Positions 33,168-41,621 of a stretch of DNA of 55,444 nucleotides are shown in pieces (position 1 is the first letter of the stretch; each line of letters opens with the position of its first letter). A program made the translations under genes and the position numbers. The notes beneath the pieces are model-generated. The model did no database searches and was not told where the DNA came from. It saw nothing but the letters and a program-made list of their open reading frames with translations. Source of the stretch: an uncultured Caryophanales bacterium (lineage in GTDB: Bacteria; Bacillota_I; Bacilli_A; RF39; UBA660); assembly GCA_947168625.1 (NCBI GenBank), contig CAMVMQ010000001.1:1-55444 (forward strand), written 5' to 3'.

Positions 33168-34583
33168 ATGAAGTTTTGTGATAAACTTTCTATGCAAAGA
33201 AAAAAGAATAATATGTCGCAAGAAGTTCTTGCGGATCGTCTTGGGGTATCAAGGCAAGCGGTTAGTAAATGGGAATCAGGTACGTCAATGCCAGATATGG
33301 AAAGAATTATGGAGTTATGTAAGGTACTTGATTGTAATCTTGATGATTTAGTTGATGATGGGGTAATTAATAGTACAGTAAAAAATGAGGAAAGTAAAGA
33401 TAATATAATTAATACTTATTTAAAAGAGGGACTTGGTTTTGTTACTAAAAGTTTAAATATGTTTTGGAGTATGAGATTTAGGGATAAAGTTAAATGCATC
33501 CTAGAACTATTATTTATTGCTTTAGTTATGTATCTATTATTAAGTGGTATATATCATGTTTTATCTTCAATTTTTAGTGGACTTTTATTACTATTTCCAG
33601 AATTATTATATCGAATAATTCATAATGTATTTAGAGTAATATATAGTGTATTTGGTCTTGCAGTTGGCATTATGCTTATTATTCATATATTTAAAATTAG
33701 ATACTTAGATTATTTTGTTACAGTGGAAGATAGTTCTGTTAATAAAAAGAGTATTGAAAAGCCTGTTGATGAAAAGAAAGATAATAATCAAGAAAATAGA
33801 AAATTTAATGAGAAGAAGAAAAATAAAATTATCATTAGAGATCCTAAACATACTACTTATGGTTTCTTTGATTTTTTAGCGGGTATTTCGATAATTATTA
33901 TCAAAGGTATACTTATCTTTATATCTATGTTTGGTATTTGTAGTTTTATGTTTTTAATATTTTGTCTTACTTTTTCATTTATTAAAGTTTTTAGTGGTGT
34001 GTTTTATTTGGGGACAAGTATTCTTCTTTTAGGGGCTCTTCTTGTTAACTATATTTGTTTAAAGATTATTTATAATTTTATCTTTAATTTGAAACATTCT
34101 TTTAAAAAAGCATTTATTATCTTTATAATTGGTCTATCCTTTTTAGGAATAGGATTTGGTATTAGCTTTAATTCTTATTTATCTTTTAAGAGGAGAGATA
34201 TAAGTGATATTAAATATGATGTATATAGTGATTATATAGATGTTAGTGATAATATGGTCTTTGATTTTAATGGAGGAGATATAGAATATGTTACTGATGA
34301 TACTCTTGATAATATTAAAATAGAAGTGACATACGATAATGATGGAATGGTTGAACTTAGAAGTCATGAGCATTATTATAGTGATGGATATTACGATGTA
34401 TATAGAGTATATTATTTTAATAATAGAAATACTTTTGTTGATAATTTTAATTATTTGATTAAGAAGATTGATAATAAAGAGTTAATTGATGATAATACTC
34501 AAGGTATATTTGGTTATAAGATAATTGGTAGTACTTCTAATATTGAAAAGCTAAAAGATAATTATGCAAGGATATATAATTAG
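33168..34583 (+). CDS. Xre-type HTH regulator with membrane sensor domain
   Basis: 471 residues. Residues 1-65 form a Xre helix-turn-helix (KNNMSQEVLADRLGVSRQAVSKWESG). Then come membrane segments (two around 110-170, after a charged linker three or four more around 225-340) and an Asp/Tyr-rich C-terminal part of about 130 residues, probably outside the membrane. This is a one-component membrane-bound regulator, likely sensing an envelope signal. It lies between two ABC export units, so it probably controls one or both. AGAGGTGAT precedes ATG 33168. Confidence 0.82.
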   Translation: MKFCDKLSMQRKKNNMSQEVLADRLGVSRQAVSKWESGTSMPDMERIMELCKVLDCNLDDLVDDGVINSTVKNEESKDNIINTYLKEGLGFVTKSLNMFWSMRFRDKVKCILELLFIALVMYLLLSGIYHVLSSIFSGLLLLFPELLYRIIHNVFRVIYSVFGLAVGIMLIIHIFKIRYLDYFVTVEDSSVNKKSIEKPVDEKKDNNQENRKFNEKKKNKIIIRDPKHTTYGFFDFLAGISIIIIKGILIFISMFGICSFMFLIFCLTFSFIKVFSGVFYLGTSILLLGALLVNYICLKIIYNFIFNLKHSFKKAFIIFIIGLSFLGIGFGISFNSYLSFKRRDISDIKYDVYSDYIDVSDNMVFDFNGGDIEYVTDDTLDNIKIEVTYDNDGMVELRSHEHYYSDGYYDVYRVYYFNNRNTFVDNFNYLIKKIDNKELIDDNTQGIFGYKIIGSTSNIEKLKDNYARIYN

Positions 34584-34602
34584 TTTACATTATGATGTAA
34601 AG
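34584..34602 (+). promoter_or_regulatory. Palindrome before MacB-like ABC operon
   Basis: TTTACAT / ATGTAAA around TATG, just after the sensor gene stop. No T run follows, so it is a weak terminator candidate and may instead be a regulator site for the export genes. Confidence 0.35.
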
Positions 34603-34674
34603 TCTAAATAATATTTTGTGGATAAAAGATATTTTAATAATTATTTAGTATAATTGATATGTATAGGAGGATAT

Positions 34675-36906
34675 ATGGAGAAAAGTATTATAAAGTTAAA
34701 AAATGTATCTAAGTTTTATTATAGTAAGGGAGTTATTGCTTCAGGATTTAGCCGTATTAATTTAGAATTTAAGATAGGGGAATTTGTTGCTATTACTGGT
34801 GAGTCTGGTAGTGGTAAATCGACTCTTCTTAATGTTATAAGTGGGCTTGACTCTTATGAAGAAGGGGAAATGTATATTAATGGGGAAGAGACGAGTCATT
34901 ATACGGAAGAGGATTTTGAAGATTACCGAAGAAAGTATATTGGAAATATTTTTCAGTCTTTTAATCTTGTTAATAGTTATACGGTATATCAAAATATTGA
35001 ACTTGTAATGTTACTTAATGGGGCTAAAAAGAAAGAGGTTAAGGATAAAGTATTAGAACTTATTCGAAAAGTTGATTTATATAAATTTAGAAATACAAAG
35101 GTATCTAAATTATCTGGTGGTCAAAAACAGAGAGTGGCTATTGCAAGAGCTCTAGCTAAGGACACGCCAATTATTATTGCTGATGAACCGACGGGTAATC
35201 TTGACAGTAGGTCTTCTAAATCAATATTAAAATTACTTAGTGAGATAGCAAAAGATAAACTTGTTATTGTAGTTACACATAATTATGAAGATGTAGAAGA
35301 GTATGTTACGAGAAAGATAAAGATGCATGATGGTAAAGTTCTTGAAGATAAAAAGATTCGTGATTATAAAGAAGTTAGTAATATCAAAGAAAATAATTAT
35401 AAAGATATTAGTTTTTTATCTAAAATTAGGTTAGGTATTAGAAATACTTTTAATGTCCTACCGAAGTTTTTATTAGTACTACTTGTTTATTTATTTGTGG
35501 TTACTTCTTTAATGTCTGAATATGCTTCTTTTAGAGAAGAAGAACATTTAGAAAGTATAAGTGGGTATAATGGGTATTTTTTAGATAATGATGAAGATAG
35601 AATTGTTCTAAAGAAAAATGATGGTACTTCTTTTAGTGAAGAAGATTATAATGATATATTAAAGATCGATAATGTTGATTATGTTATGAAAAATGATTTG
35701 CTTCTTGATACAATGATTAATATTAGTGATAATGATTATTATCTTAGTACAAGGGTAAATAGTATTGATAATTTTAGAGGTAAGATTGATATTGGAAAAA
35801 TGCCTGAGGAAGAAAGTGAAGTTGTTATAGCAGGATCAAAGAATGATTATTATATTGGTTATATGGCGAATGAAATTCTTGATAGAGAACTTTATCTTAC
35901 AGATATGTATACAGGAGAAATGGATAAGAGCAATCCTATAAAAATAGTAGGAATATCTTATACCGATTCAAAGGGATATTATAGTGATGATGTTATATAT
36001 GTAAATAATAGTATTATGGAGTCTCTTACATACGAAGTTAATCAAGTTTATAGTAAGATAAAAGTACTATTCCAAAATAAGTATTATGATTCCTCTAATT
36101 ATGATAATAATTTTAGAATTATACCTAAGAGAAATATTGATGAGGGTAATGCTTATATATCTAGTGATTTAAATTATTTATGTAAGAATTATAATTGTAT
36201 AGGTACGGATATTTCTATTGATGCGGAAAATATTTATTATAAAGAGAGTATTAATTTAAAAGTTAATAAGACTTATGATAAGAAGAATATTGAGAGTTTA
36301 ACTGGTATTAAGGATTATGAAAGTATATCAGGTGTTATCTTTATTAGTAGTACTGATTATAATAAATTATATAGTAAGGGTAATTTTCAAAGTAGCGTCT
36401 TTGTTAAAAATGTACATAATATTGATAATACAATAAAATTATTAAATGATAGGGGTTATTCGACTTTAAAGATTACTGATGCTTTAGTTAAGCTTGATGC
36501 TCTAGCTGCTATACGCATCTTTAAGACGATTGTTACGGTTATTCTAGCAGTGGTATTATTCTTTATATCTTACTTTGTTATTAAAGTGATATTAAAGTCA
36601 AGAAATATATATTTTACAACAATTAGAATGCTTGGTTCATCAAAGAAGGTATCAAGACAAATACTTATTATTGAACTAATTAATGATGCTAATATTGCTT
36701 ATTTGTTATTTGGGGTATTTCTTCTTCTTAATTATTTTGGAGTAATTAATATTTCATTTGCTCATACAATAATCGAGTATATGAAAGGGAATGATTATGT
36801 CTTATTATATTTAGTACTTGTTATGATGTCATATTTGATTAGCAATAGATTTGCAAGAAAGATATTTAAGGATAGTGCTATGAAAGTGCTTAAGGAGGAA
36901 GTATAA
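34675..36906 (+). CDS. MacB-like ABC ATPase-permease fusion (1)
   Basis: 743 residues. The N-terminal LolD/MacB-type ATPase (1-225) has Walker A GESGSGKST, signature LSGGQKQR and IIIADEPTGNLDS. Then come one membrane segment (about 262-282), an extracytoplasmic region of about 320 residues and an FtsX-type core of three helices at the C-terminus. MacB-type proteins are mechanotransmitters that move substrates outside the membrane instead of passing them through it. No TolC-type partner is expected in a Gram-positive. AGGAGG at 34664-34669 fixes ATG 34675. It overlaps the next gene by one base. Confidence 0.9.
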   Translation: MEKSIIKLKNVSKFYYSKGVIASGFSRINLEFKIGEFVAITGESGSGKSTLLNVISGLDSYEEGEMYINGEETSHYTEEDFEDYRRKYIGNIFQSFNLVNSYTVYQNIELVMLLNGAKKKEVKDKVLELIRKVDLYKFRNTKVSKLSGGQKQRVAIARALAKDTPIIIADEPTGNLDSRSSKSILKLLSEIAKDKLVIVVTHNYEDVEEYVTRKIKMHDGKVLEDKKIRDYKEVSNIKENNYKDISFLSKIRLGIRNTFNVLPKFLLVLLVYLFVVTSLMSEYASFREEEHLESISGYNGYFLDNDEDRIVLKKNDGTSFSEEDYNDILKIDNVDYVMKNDLLLDTMINISDNDYYLSTRVNSIDNFRGKIDIGKMPEEESEVVIAGSKNDYYIGYMANEILDRELYLTDMYTGEMDKSNPIKIVGISYTDSKGYYSDDVIYVNNSIMESLTYEVNQVYSKIKVLFQNKYYDSSNYDNNFRIIPKRNIDEGNAYISSDLNYLCKNYNCIGTDISIDAENIYYKESINLKVNKTYDKKNIESLTGIKDYESISGVIFISSTDYNKLYSKGNFQSSVFVKNVHNIDNTIKLLNDRGYSTLKITDALVKLDALAAIRIFKTIVTVILAVVLFFISYFVIKVILKSRNIYFTTIRMLGSSKKVSRQILIIELINDANIAYLLFGVFLLLNYFGVINISFAHTIIEYMKGNDYVLLYLVLVMMSYLISNRFARKIFKDSAMKVLKEEV

Positions 36907-39338
36907 TGTTAGAAATTAAAAAGGCTAATAAGTTCTTTAATAGGCATAAGAAAAATGAAGTACATGCGATTAATGATACTTCACTAACACTAGAGAGTAC
37001 TGGTCTTGTTGCTCTTCTTGGTCCTTCTGGATGTGGTAAAACAACGCTACTTAATACAATTGGTGGATTAGATAAATTAAGTAGTGGTAATATTTATATT
37101 GATGGTAAGAGGATTAATTCATCTCTTTCTTATAAGAGAGATAAGATAAGGAACCTTAATATTGGGTATATCTTTCAGGATTATAAATTAATTGAAGATA
37201 AATCAGTTTACGATAATGTAGCTATTGTTCTTAAGATGATTGGTATTAAGGATAAAGAAGAAATTGAAAAGAGAGTTCTCTATGTTTTAGAAAAAGTAGG
37301 AATGTTAAGGTATAAGAAAAGACCTGCTTCAATGCTATCTGGTGGTGAAAGACAAAGAGTAGGTATTGCAAGAGCAATTGTAAAAGATCCTAATATTATT
37401 CTAGCAGATGAACCAACGGGGAATTTGGATAGTAAGAATTCTCTTGAGATTATGAAAATTATTAGGGCTATAGCTAAAGATAGACTTGTAATTCTTGTTA
37501 CGCATGAAGTAGAACTAGCTAAGTTTTATGCAACAAGAATTATTGAGATTAAAGATGGAACTGTTATTAAAGACTATGAAAATGAGCCAGAGGAAGAACT
37601 TGATTATAGGGTAGATAATACCTTCTATTTAAAGGATTTTGATAATAATGATAGTTCTAAAATAGGAGGGCACAATATTAATATTTATTCTAATGATGGT
37701 GATAAGATATCTCTTGATATTGTGGTTAGTTATGGTAATATTTATATTAAGAGTAGGGAAAGGCAAAGAGTCGAAGTAATTGATGAGAACTCTAGTATTG
37801 AACTAGTTGATGATCATTATAAGAGAATTGGTAAAGAGGATATTGATAAGTATAAGTTTGATTTTACTAGTATTATTAATAAGGATATTAAGAAGAAATA
37901 CTCTTCAATCCTTAATCCAATTACTTTAATTATTAATGGTTTTAAGAAAGTATTTGCATATTCTTTTTTGAAGAAATTACTTTTATTTGGGTTCTTTTTA
38001 TCAGGTATGTTTCTTATGTATGCAGTAAGCTCAATTATGGCTACTTTAAAGATAGATGACTATGACTTTGTTACTGCTAATAAGGAGTATTTACTTCTTA
38101 GTGATAAGGAAATAAAGATAGATGATTATTTATCTTATGAGAAGATGGGTGACATTAAATATATATTACCTGGTGAAGGAATAGCTAATTTTAAGGTTAA
38201 TTTTAAGGATTATTATCAGACTAGTATGGGAAGTGATATGTTAAGTGGTTCTCTTACGGATATTAATATGATTAGTGAAAAAGATATTGTTTATGGTAAG
38301 ATGCCTGAATCAGCTTATGAAGTAGTCGTGGATTCTTTTGCAATAAAGAAGATGTTTGATAGTGGCGGTATTGCTAAGATGGTCGGAATTAAAAAGCCCG
38401 AAGATATGCTTGATAGAGTTATTGAAATAAATAATATGCCTTCGTTTACAATTGTTGGTATTACTGATTTGGGTAGTCCTAGTATATATACTGATCTTAG
38501 TTTATTTATTAATATTCTTGCTAATTCTAATAGTGAAAATAATAGTATGATGGATTATAGTACTATGGATAATTCTTTAATTGATTATGCTTTATATCAA
38601 GATAAGATTGAGATTAAGAAGGGTAGATTACCAGAAAATGATTACGAGGTTATTGTTAATATTAGTAATGAAGATTCGATGAAGTTAAATAAAGAAATTG
38701 ATTATAAAGTTAATGGTAAAAAACTTGTAGTAGTTGGTTATTATGATAGTAGATATAATTATAATTATTTCTTTGTTAATAATAATATGATTAAATATAA
38801 TTTAATATTAAGTAAAGAAAATATTACTATTATGCCTATTGATAAAGATAAAGTAATGGATACTTTTAAGGGCATGAAGATGAATATATCAAGTACTTAT
38901 GATAAAGCTTTGGAATTATATAAAGAGAATAGAAAAGATAATGTAAGGAGTGCTTTAATTGCTTCTGGAGTTATTCTTGGTATATCTTTGATTGAAGTAT
39001 TTTTAATGATTAGATCTTCTTTCTTATCAAGAGTTAAGGAAGTTGGTATATATAGAGCTATTGGTGTTAAGAAAATTGATATATATAAGATGTTTTTTGG
39101 TGAGATTTTTGCTATTACAACTATAGCTAGTATTCCTGGTATATTGTTTATGGCTTATATATTGGATGTTTTATCTGATATTAAGTATTTATCTGATTTA
39201 TTTCTTATTAATGTACTTGGAGTAGTAATTACGATTATATTTATCTATTTATTTAATTTAGTTATTGGATTACTTCCAGTATTTAATACGATTAGGAGAA
39301 TGCCAGCGGCAATACTATCAAGAAATGATTTAGATTAG
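36906..39338 (+). CDS. MacB-like ABC ATPase-permease fusion (2)
   Basis: 810 residues with the same layout as the preceding gene: ATPase (1-225; GPSGCGKTT, LSGGERQRVGIA, IILADEPTGNLDS), a linker with an extra beta-rich insert (about 235-320), one membrane segment (about 350-375), a large extracytoplasmic region, and a C-terminal FtsX core starting RSALIASGVILGISLIEV. The two are diverged paralogues and most likely pair as a heterodimer. Possible cargoes are peptides, lantibiotics or lipoproteins. TAATG overlap and GGAGG before the start show coupling. Confidence 0.9.
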   Translation: MLEIKKANKFFNRHKKNEVHAINDTSLTLESTGLVALLGPSGCGKTTLLNTIGGLDKLSSGNIYIDGKRINSSLSYKRDKIRNLNIGYIFQDYKLIEDKSVYDNVAIVLKMIGIKDKEEIEKRVLYVLEKVGMLRYKKRPASMLSGGERQRVGIARAIVKDPNIILADEPTGNLDSKNSLEIMKIIRAIAKDRLVILVTHEVELAKFYATRIIEIKDGTVIKDYENEPEEELDYRVDNTFYLKDFDNNDSSKIGGHNINIYSNDGDKISLDIVVSYGNIYIKSRERQRVEVIDENSSIELVDDHYKRIGKEDIDKYKFDFTSIINKDIKKKYSSILNPITLIINGFKKVFAYSFLKKLLLFGFFLSGMFLMYAVSSIMATLKIDDYDFVTANKEYLLLSDKEIKIDDYLSYEKMGDIKYILPGEGIANFKVNFKDYYQTSMGSDMLSGSLTDINMISEKDIVYGKMPESAYEVVVDSFAIKKMFDSGGIAKMVGIKKPEDMLDRVIEINNMPSFTIVGITDLGSPSIYTDLSLFINILANSNSENNSMMDYSTMDNSLIDYALYQDKIEIKKGRLPENDYEVIVNISNEDSMKLNKEIDYKVNGKKLVVVGYYDSRYNYNYFFVNNNMIKYNLILSKENITIMPIDKDKVMDTFKGMKMNISSTYDKALELYKENRKDNVRSALIASGVILGISLIEVFLMIRSSFLSRVKEVGIYRAIGVKKIDIYKMFFGEIFAITTIASIPGILFMAYILDVLSDIKYLSDLFLINVLGVVITIIFIYLFNLVIGLLPVFNTIRRMPAAILSRNDLD

Positions 39339-39364
39339 AATATTTTATTCTAGTCTTTTTTTTT
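39334..39364 (+). terminator. Terminator overlapping second ABC fusion stop
   Basis: GATTAGAATA / TATTCTAGTC (one G-T pair) with a 3-base loop, then eight T. It includes the stop codon. Confidence 0.8.
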
Positions 39365-39432
39365 ATTTAACCCAAAATGACTAAAGATATTTCTCCATAG
39401 AGTATATACAGGTAGATAAAGTAGGGTAAAAT

Positions 39433-39476
39433 AAAAAAGAAGTAATTATTTTACTTCCATAGAATTTACTTTTTTA
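39433..39476 (-). repeat. Duplicated rpsT 3' end (left copy)
   Basis: 44 bases, 43 of them identical to 40146-40189. On the minus strand this copy encodes the last nine S20 codons (KKVNSMEVK) plus stop and the terminator hairpin. Its only difference is in the stop codon (TAA here, TAG in rpsT). It has no start or upstream rpsT sequence, so it is a remnant. It lies just past the 3' end of the 177-residue minus-strand gene. Confidence 0.85.
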
Positions 39477-39548
39477 AAATATTTTCAATATTAAAATCTA
39501 AACATTTACTATTGTTGTTCCATTATAATTAAGTAGAAAAATTGTATA

Positions 39549-40082
39549 TTATTTTCGTGCCAATATTTTGGCTTTTGGTTTGAATTGTGATATAGTACAT
39601 GTTGGAATCGGTTCTTCTATAATAGGATGAGTTAGATCATATTTTCGATCGCATAATTGTTCATATTCATCATCAAGATATGATTCTTCTATGTCAATTT
39701 TTTGTTCTTTTTTTTCTAGTTCATCAATTTCTTTCAATTTTTCTATGTATTCCTTACTTTTTCTTATTTTTATTAGTGAACAATCTAAATGTATTTTGTA
39801 GATAGGCATTATTAAAATTATTGGAAAGGATGCTGATATTAATGGATAGTTTTTTGTTGATATTGTAAAAAGAAGTGATGATAAGATAATTATCATACTT
39901 AAAGTTGTATATCCTTTAAAGAGTTTTTTTCTTTTTTCTTTTTCCCAATTATTGATACTTTTTTTTAAAGAATGAATATTTATTTCATATTCTTTTTTTT
40001 CATCATCTTTTTTTTGGTAAATTGTTTCATTTTCTTTAATTTTTTCTTCTATTTCTTTAAGATTTAATTCGTTTATTTTCAT
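39549..40082 (-). CDS. Coiled-coil membrane protein between direct repeats
   Basis: 177 residues, not recognised. A charged coiled coil (1-52) leads to two membrane segments close together (about 58-76 and 79-97), then a second coiled coil rich in Lys and Glu (105-150) and a short tail. Both ends should face the cytoplasm. It has its own promoter and AAAGGAG before the ATG. The gene sits exactly between two copies of the rpsT 3' end, so it looks inserted. Helical proteins of this layout occur as phage or plasmid accessory genes, but no function can be assigned. Confidence 0.65.
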   Translation of the reverse strand: MKINELNLKEIEEKIKENETIYQKKDDEKKEYEINIHSLKKSINNWEKEKRKKLFKGYTTLSMIIILSSLLFTISTKNYPLISASFPIILIMPIYKIHLDCSLIKIRKSKEYIEKLKEIDELEKKEQKIDIEESYLDDEYEQLCDRKYDLTHPIIEEPIPTCTISQFKPKAKILARK

Positions 40083-40106
40083 ATTTTTCTCCTTTGTGCA
40101 TTTTAT

Positions 40107-40135
40107 ATTATAGTTTATGATTTGAAAAAAGTAAA
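40107..40135 (-). promoter_or_regulatory. Promoter of the coiled-coil gene
   Basis: On the minus strand, TTTACT (40130-40135), a 17-base spacer and perfect TATAAT (40107-40112), just downstream of the rpsT terminator. The inserted gene is thus expressed independently of rpsT. Confidence 0.7.
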
Positions 40136-40143
40136 GATTAATT

Positions 40144-40170
40144 AAAAAAAAGAAGTAACTATTTTACTTC
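40144..40170 (-). terminator. rpsT terminator
   Basis: On the minus strand GAAGTAA / TTACTTC around a 5-base loop containing the stop, then eight T. The same hairpin is present in the left copy at 39433-39457. Confidence 0.85.
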
Positions 40171-40189
40171 CATAGAATTTACTTTTTTA
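40146..40189 (-). repeat. rpsT 3' end (right copy of direct repeat)
   Basis: The native copy of the 44-base repeat, covering the end of rpsT and its terminator. The repeat unit, one copy plus the intervening DNA, is 713 bp. Confidence 0.85.
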
Positions 40190-40428
40190 GTTAGTCTTGA
40201 TTTTTCTCTGTCTACTTTGTTTTTATGTACTAAACCTTTTACTTTAGCATTGTCCAAAGATTTAATAGCTAATTTTAAACTTTTTTCAGCATTTTCTTTA
40301 TTTCCTGCTGCTACTGCTTTGTCTGTGTTTTTGATAGCATTTTTAACAGTAGATTTTAGCTGTTGATGCGCTAAAGTTACTTTGTTTATTTGTTTAATTT
40401 TCTTCTTTGCATTTTTAACGTTTGCCAT
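40159..40428 (-). CDS. rpsT: 30S ribosomal protein S20
   Basis: 89 residues. Start MANVKNAKKKIKQINK, then KSTVKNAIKNTDKA and a Lys-rich helical body with VHKNKVDREKSRLTKKVNSM, all as in S20, which binds 16S rRNA. ATG 40428 is chosen because it gives the canonical start and has GGAGGAG upstream; the frame extends to 40449 without reason. It is divergent from gpr, keeping the ancient rpsT/gpr neighbourhood. Its last codons and terminator are duplicated 713 bp downstream. Confidence 0.95.
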   Translation of the reverse strand: MANVKNAKKKIKQINKVTLAHQQLKSTVKNAIKNTDKAVAAGNKENAEKSLKLAIKSLDNAKVKGLVHKNKVDREKSRLTKKVNSMEVK

Positions 40429-40478
40429 TATAAATTCATCTCCTCCCAAAACTAACTATAATTTTATCAAATAATAGT

Positions 40479-40507
40479 AAAAAAAGCAAATATTTTCGGC
40501 TTTTTTT
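40479..40507. terminator. Terminator-like hairpin between rpsT and gpr
   Basis: AAAAAAAGC / GCTTTTTTT with an 11-base loop. It reads as an intrinsic terminator in both directions, yet sits between two divergent genes. A TATAAT on plus at 40457-40462 lies just before it, so it could be an attenuator in the gpr leader. Confidence 0.5.
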
Positions 40508-40532
40508 GTAAAAAATATTAATGGTGAAGATA

Positions 40533-41567
40533 ATGGGACATGAAATTGATCTAGAAAAATATGATATTAGAACTGATTTAGTATTAGATACAATTGAAAA
40601 TAGTAAAAAAGATATTAAGAGTGATATCTATAAAGATAAAGGATGTACTGTTACTAAAATTATATTAGATAGTAAAAATGGGTTATTATTAAATAAAAAG
40701 GAAGGTACTTATGTTACTATTGAATTTAATGATGTTACTGATTGTGATAATAGGGATAATGTAAAAGAAGTATTTATTAATGAACTTAGGATTGTAATTG
40801 ACAGTTTAAAATTAAAACATGACTATAAAGTTTTAATAGTTGGCTTGGGTAATGTTAAGAGTACTCCTGATAGTTTAGGACCTAAGACTATTCGTGATAC
40901 CTTAGTTACGAGATATTTGTTTTTACTTAATAAGGATGTTCAAAGGGGAATTAGGTGTACATCTTGTCTTAGCCCTGGAGTAATGGCTGATACTGGTATT
41001 GAGACATTTGATATTATATCTTCTGTTACTGATAAGATTCATCCTGATTTAGTTATTTGTGTTGATGCTTTGGCGGCTTCATCGATTAATAGAATTAATA
41101 GAACTATTCAGATAACTGATAGTGGTATACATCCAGGAAGTGGTGTTGGTAATGTTAGAAGAGAAATAAGTAAGGATACTTTAGGAATTCCGGTTATTGC
41201 TATTGGTGTTCCGACTGTAGTTAGTTCTTCTATTATTGTATATGATACTTTAAATTATTTATTCAAGCATATTTCTTATATCAAAGATAATCAAAATATA
41301 AATAAGCTTTTGTATTCAAGAAATAATTATATTGATAAAATTAAAGATAGAGAACTTAGTATTGATGATAGGGAGGCTTTGGCGGGACTTCTTGGTAAGT
41401 TATCTAGTGAAGAAGAATATGATTTGATAAGTGAAGTACTAAATGCTCTTTCATATAATTTTATTGTTACTCCTAAAGAAGTTGATTTTGTAATCGAAAA
41501 ACTCTCCGATATCATATCTAGTGGTATTAATAGTTGTTTACATGATATAGATGTAAAAAAAGTGTAA
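40533..41567 (+). CDS. gpr: Germination protease GPR
   Basis: 344 residues. Family features: YDIRTDLVLD near the N-terminus (after a short propeptide-like stretch), IVGLGNVKSTPDSLGP, LSPGVMADTGIET, DLVICVDALAASSINRINRTIQITDSGIHPGSGVGNxR in outline with its two key Asp residues, and IAIGVPTVV. GPR is made in the forespore as a zymogen and degrades SASPs at germination. ATG 40533 is preferred (GGTGAAG just upstream); 40521 would add four residues. Its presence strongly supports true endospore formation. Confidence 0.93.
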   Translation: MGHEIDLEKYDIRTDLVLDTIENSKKDIKSDIYKDKGCTVTKIILDSKNGLLLNKKEGTYVTIEFNDVTDCDNRDNVKEVFINELRIVIDSLKLKHDYKVLIVGLGNVKSTPDSLGPKTIRDTLVTRYLFLLNKDVQRGIRCTSCLSPGVMADTGIETFDIISSVTDKIHPDLVICVDALAASSINRINRTIQITDSGIHPGSGVGNVRREISKDTLGIPVIAIGVPTVVSSSIIVYDTLNYLFKHISYIKDNQNINKLLYSRNNYIDKIKDRELSIDDREALAGLLGKLSSEEEYDLISEVLNALSYNFIVTPKEVDFVIEKLSDIISSGINSCLHDIDVKKV

Positions 41568-41589
41568 AAAAACTTTTCTTTTTTTTTCT
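41556..41589 (+). terminator. Terminator after gpr
   Basis: AAAAGT / ACTTTT hairpin with an A-rich loop, then a long T run. It overlaps the gpr stop. Confidence 0.55.
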
Positions 41590-41621
41590 GTTAATATATA
41601 ATGTAATAGGAGAGTGATAGG

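Noticed and set aside
39433..39476. A second rpsT gene
   Set aside because: Only the last nine codons and terminator are present; no start or upstream S20 sequence lies beside them.
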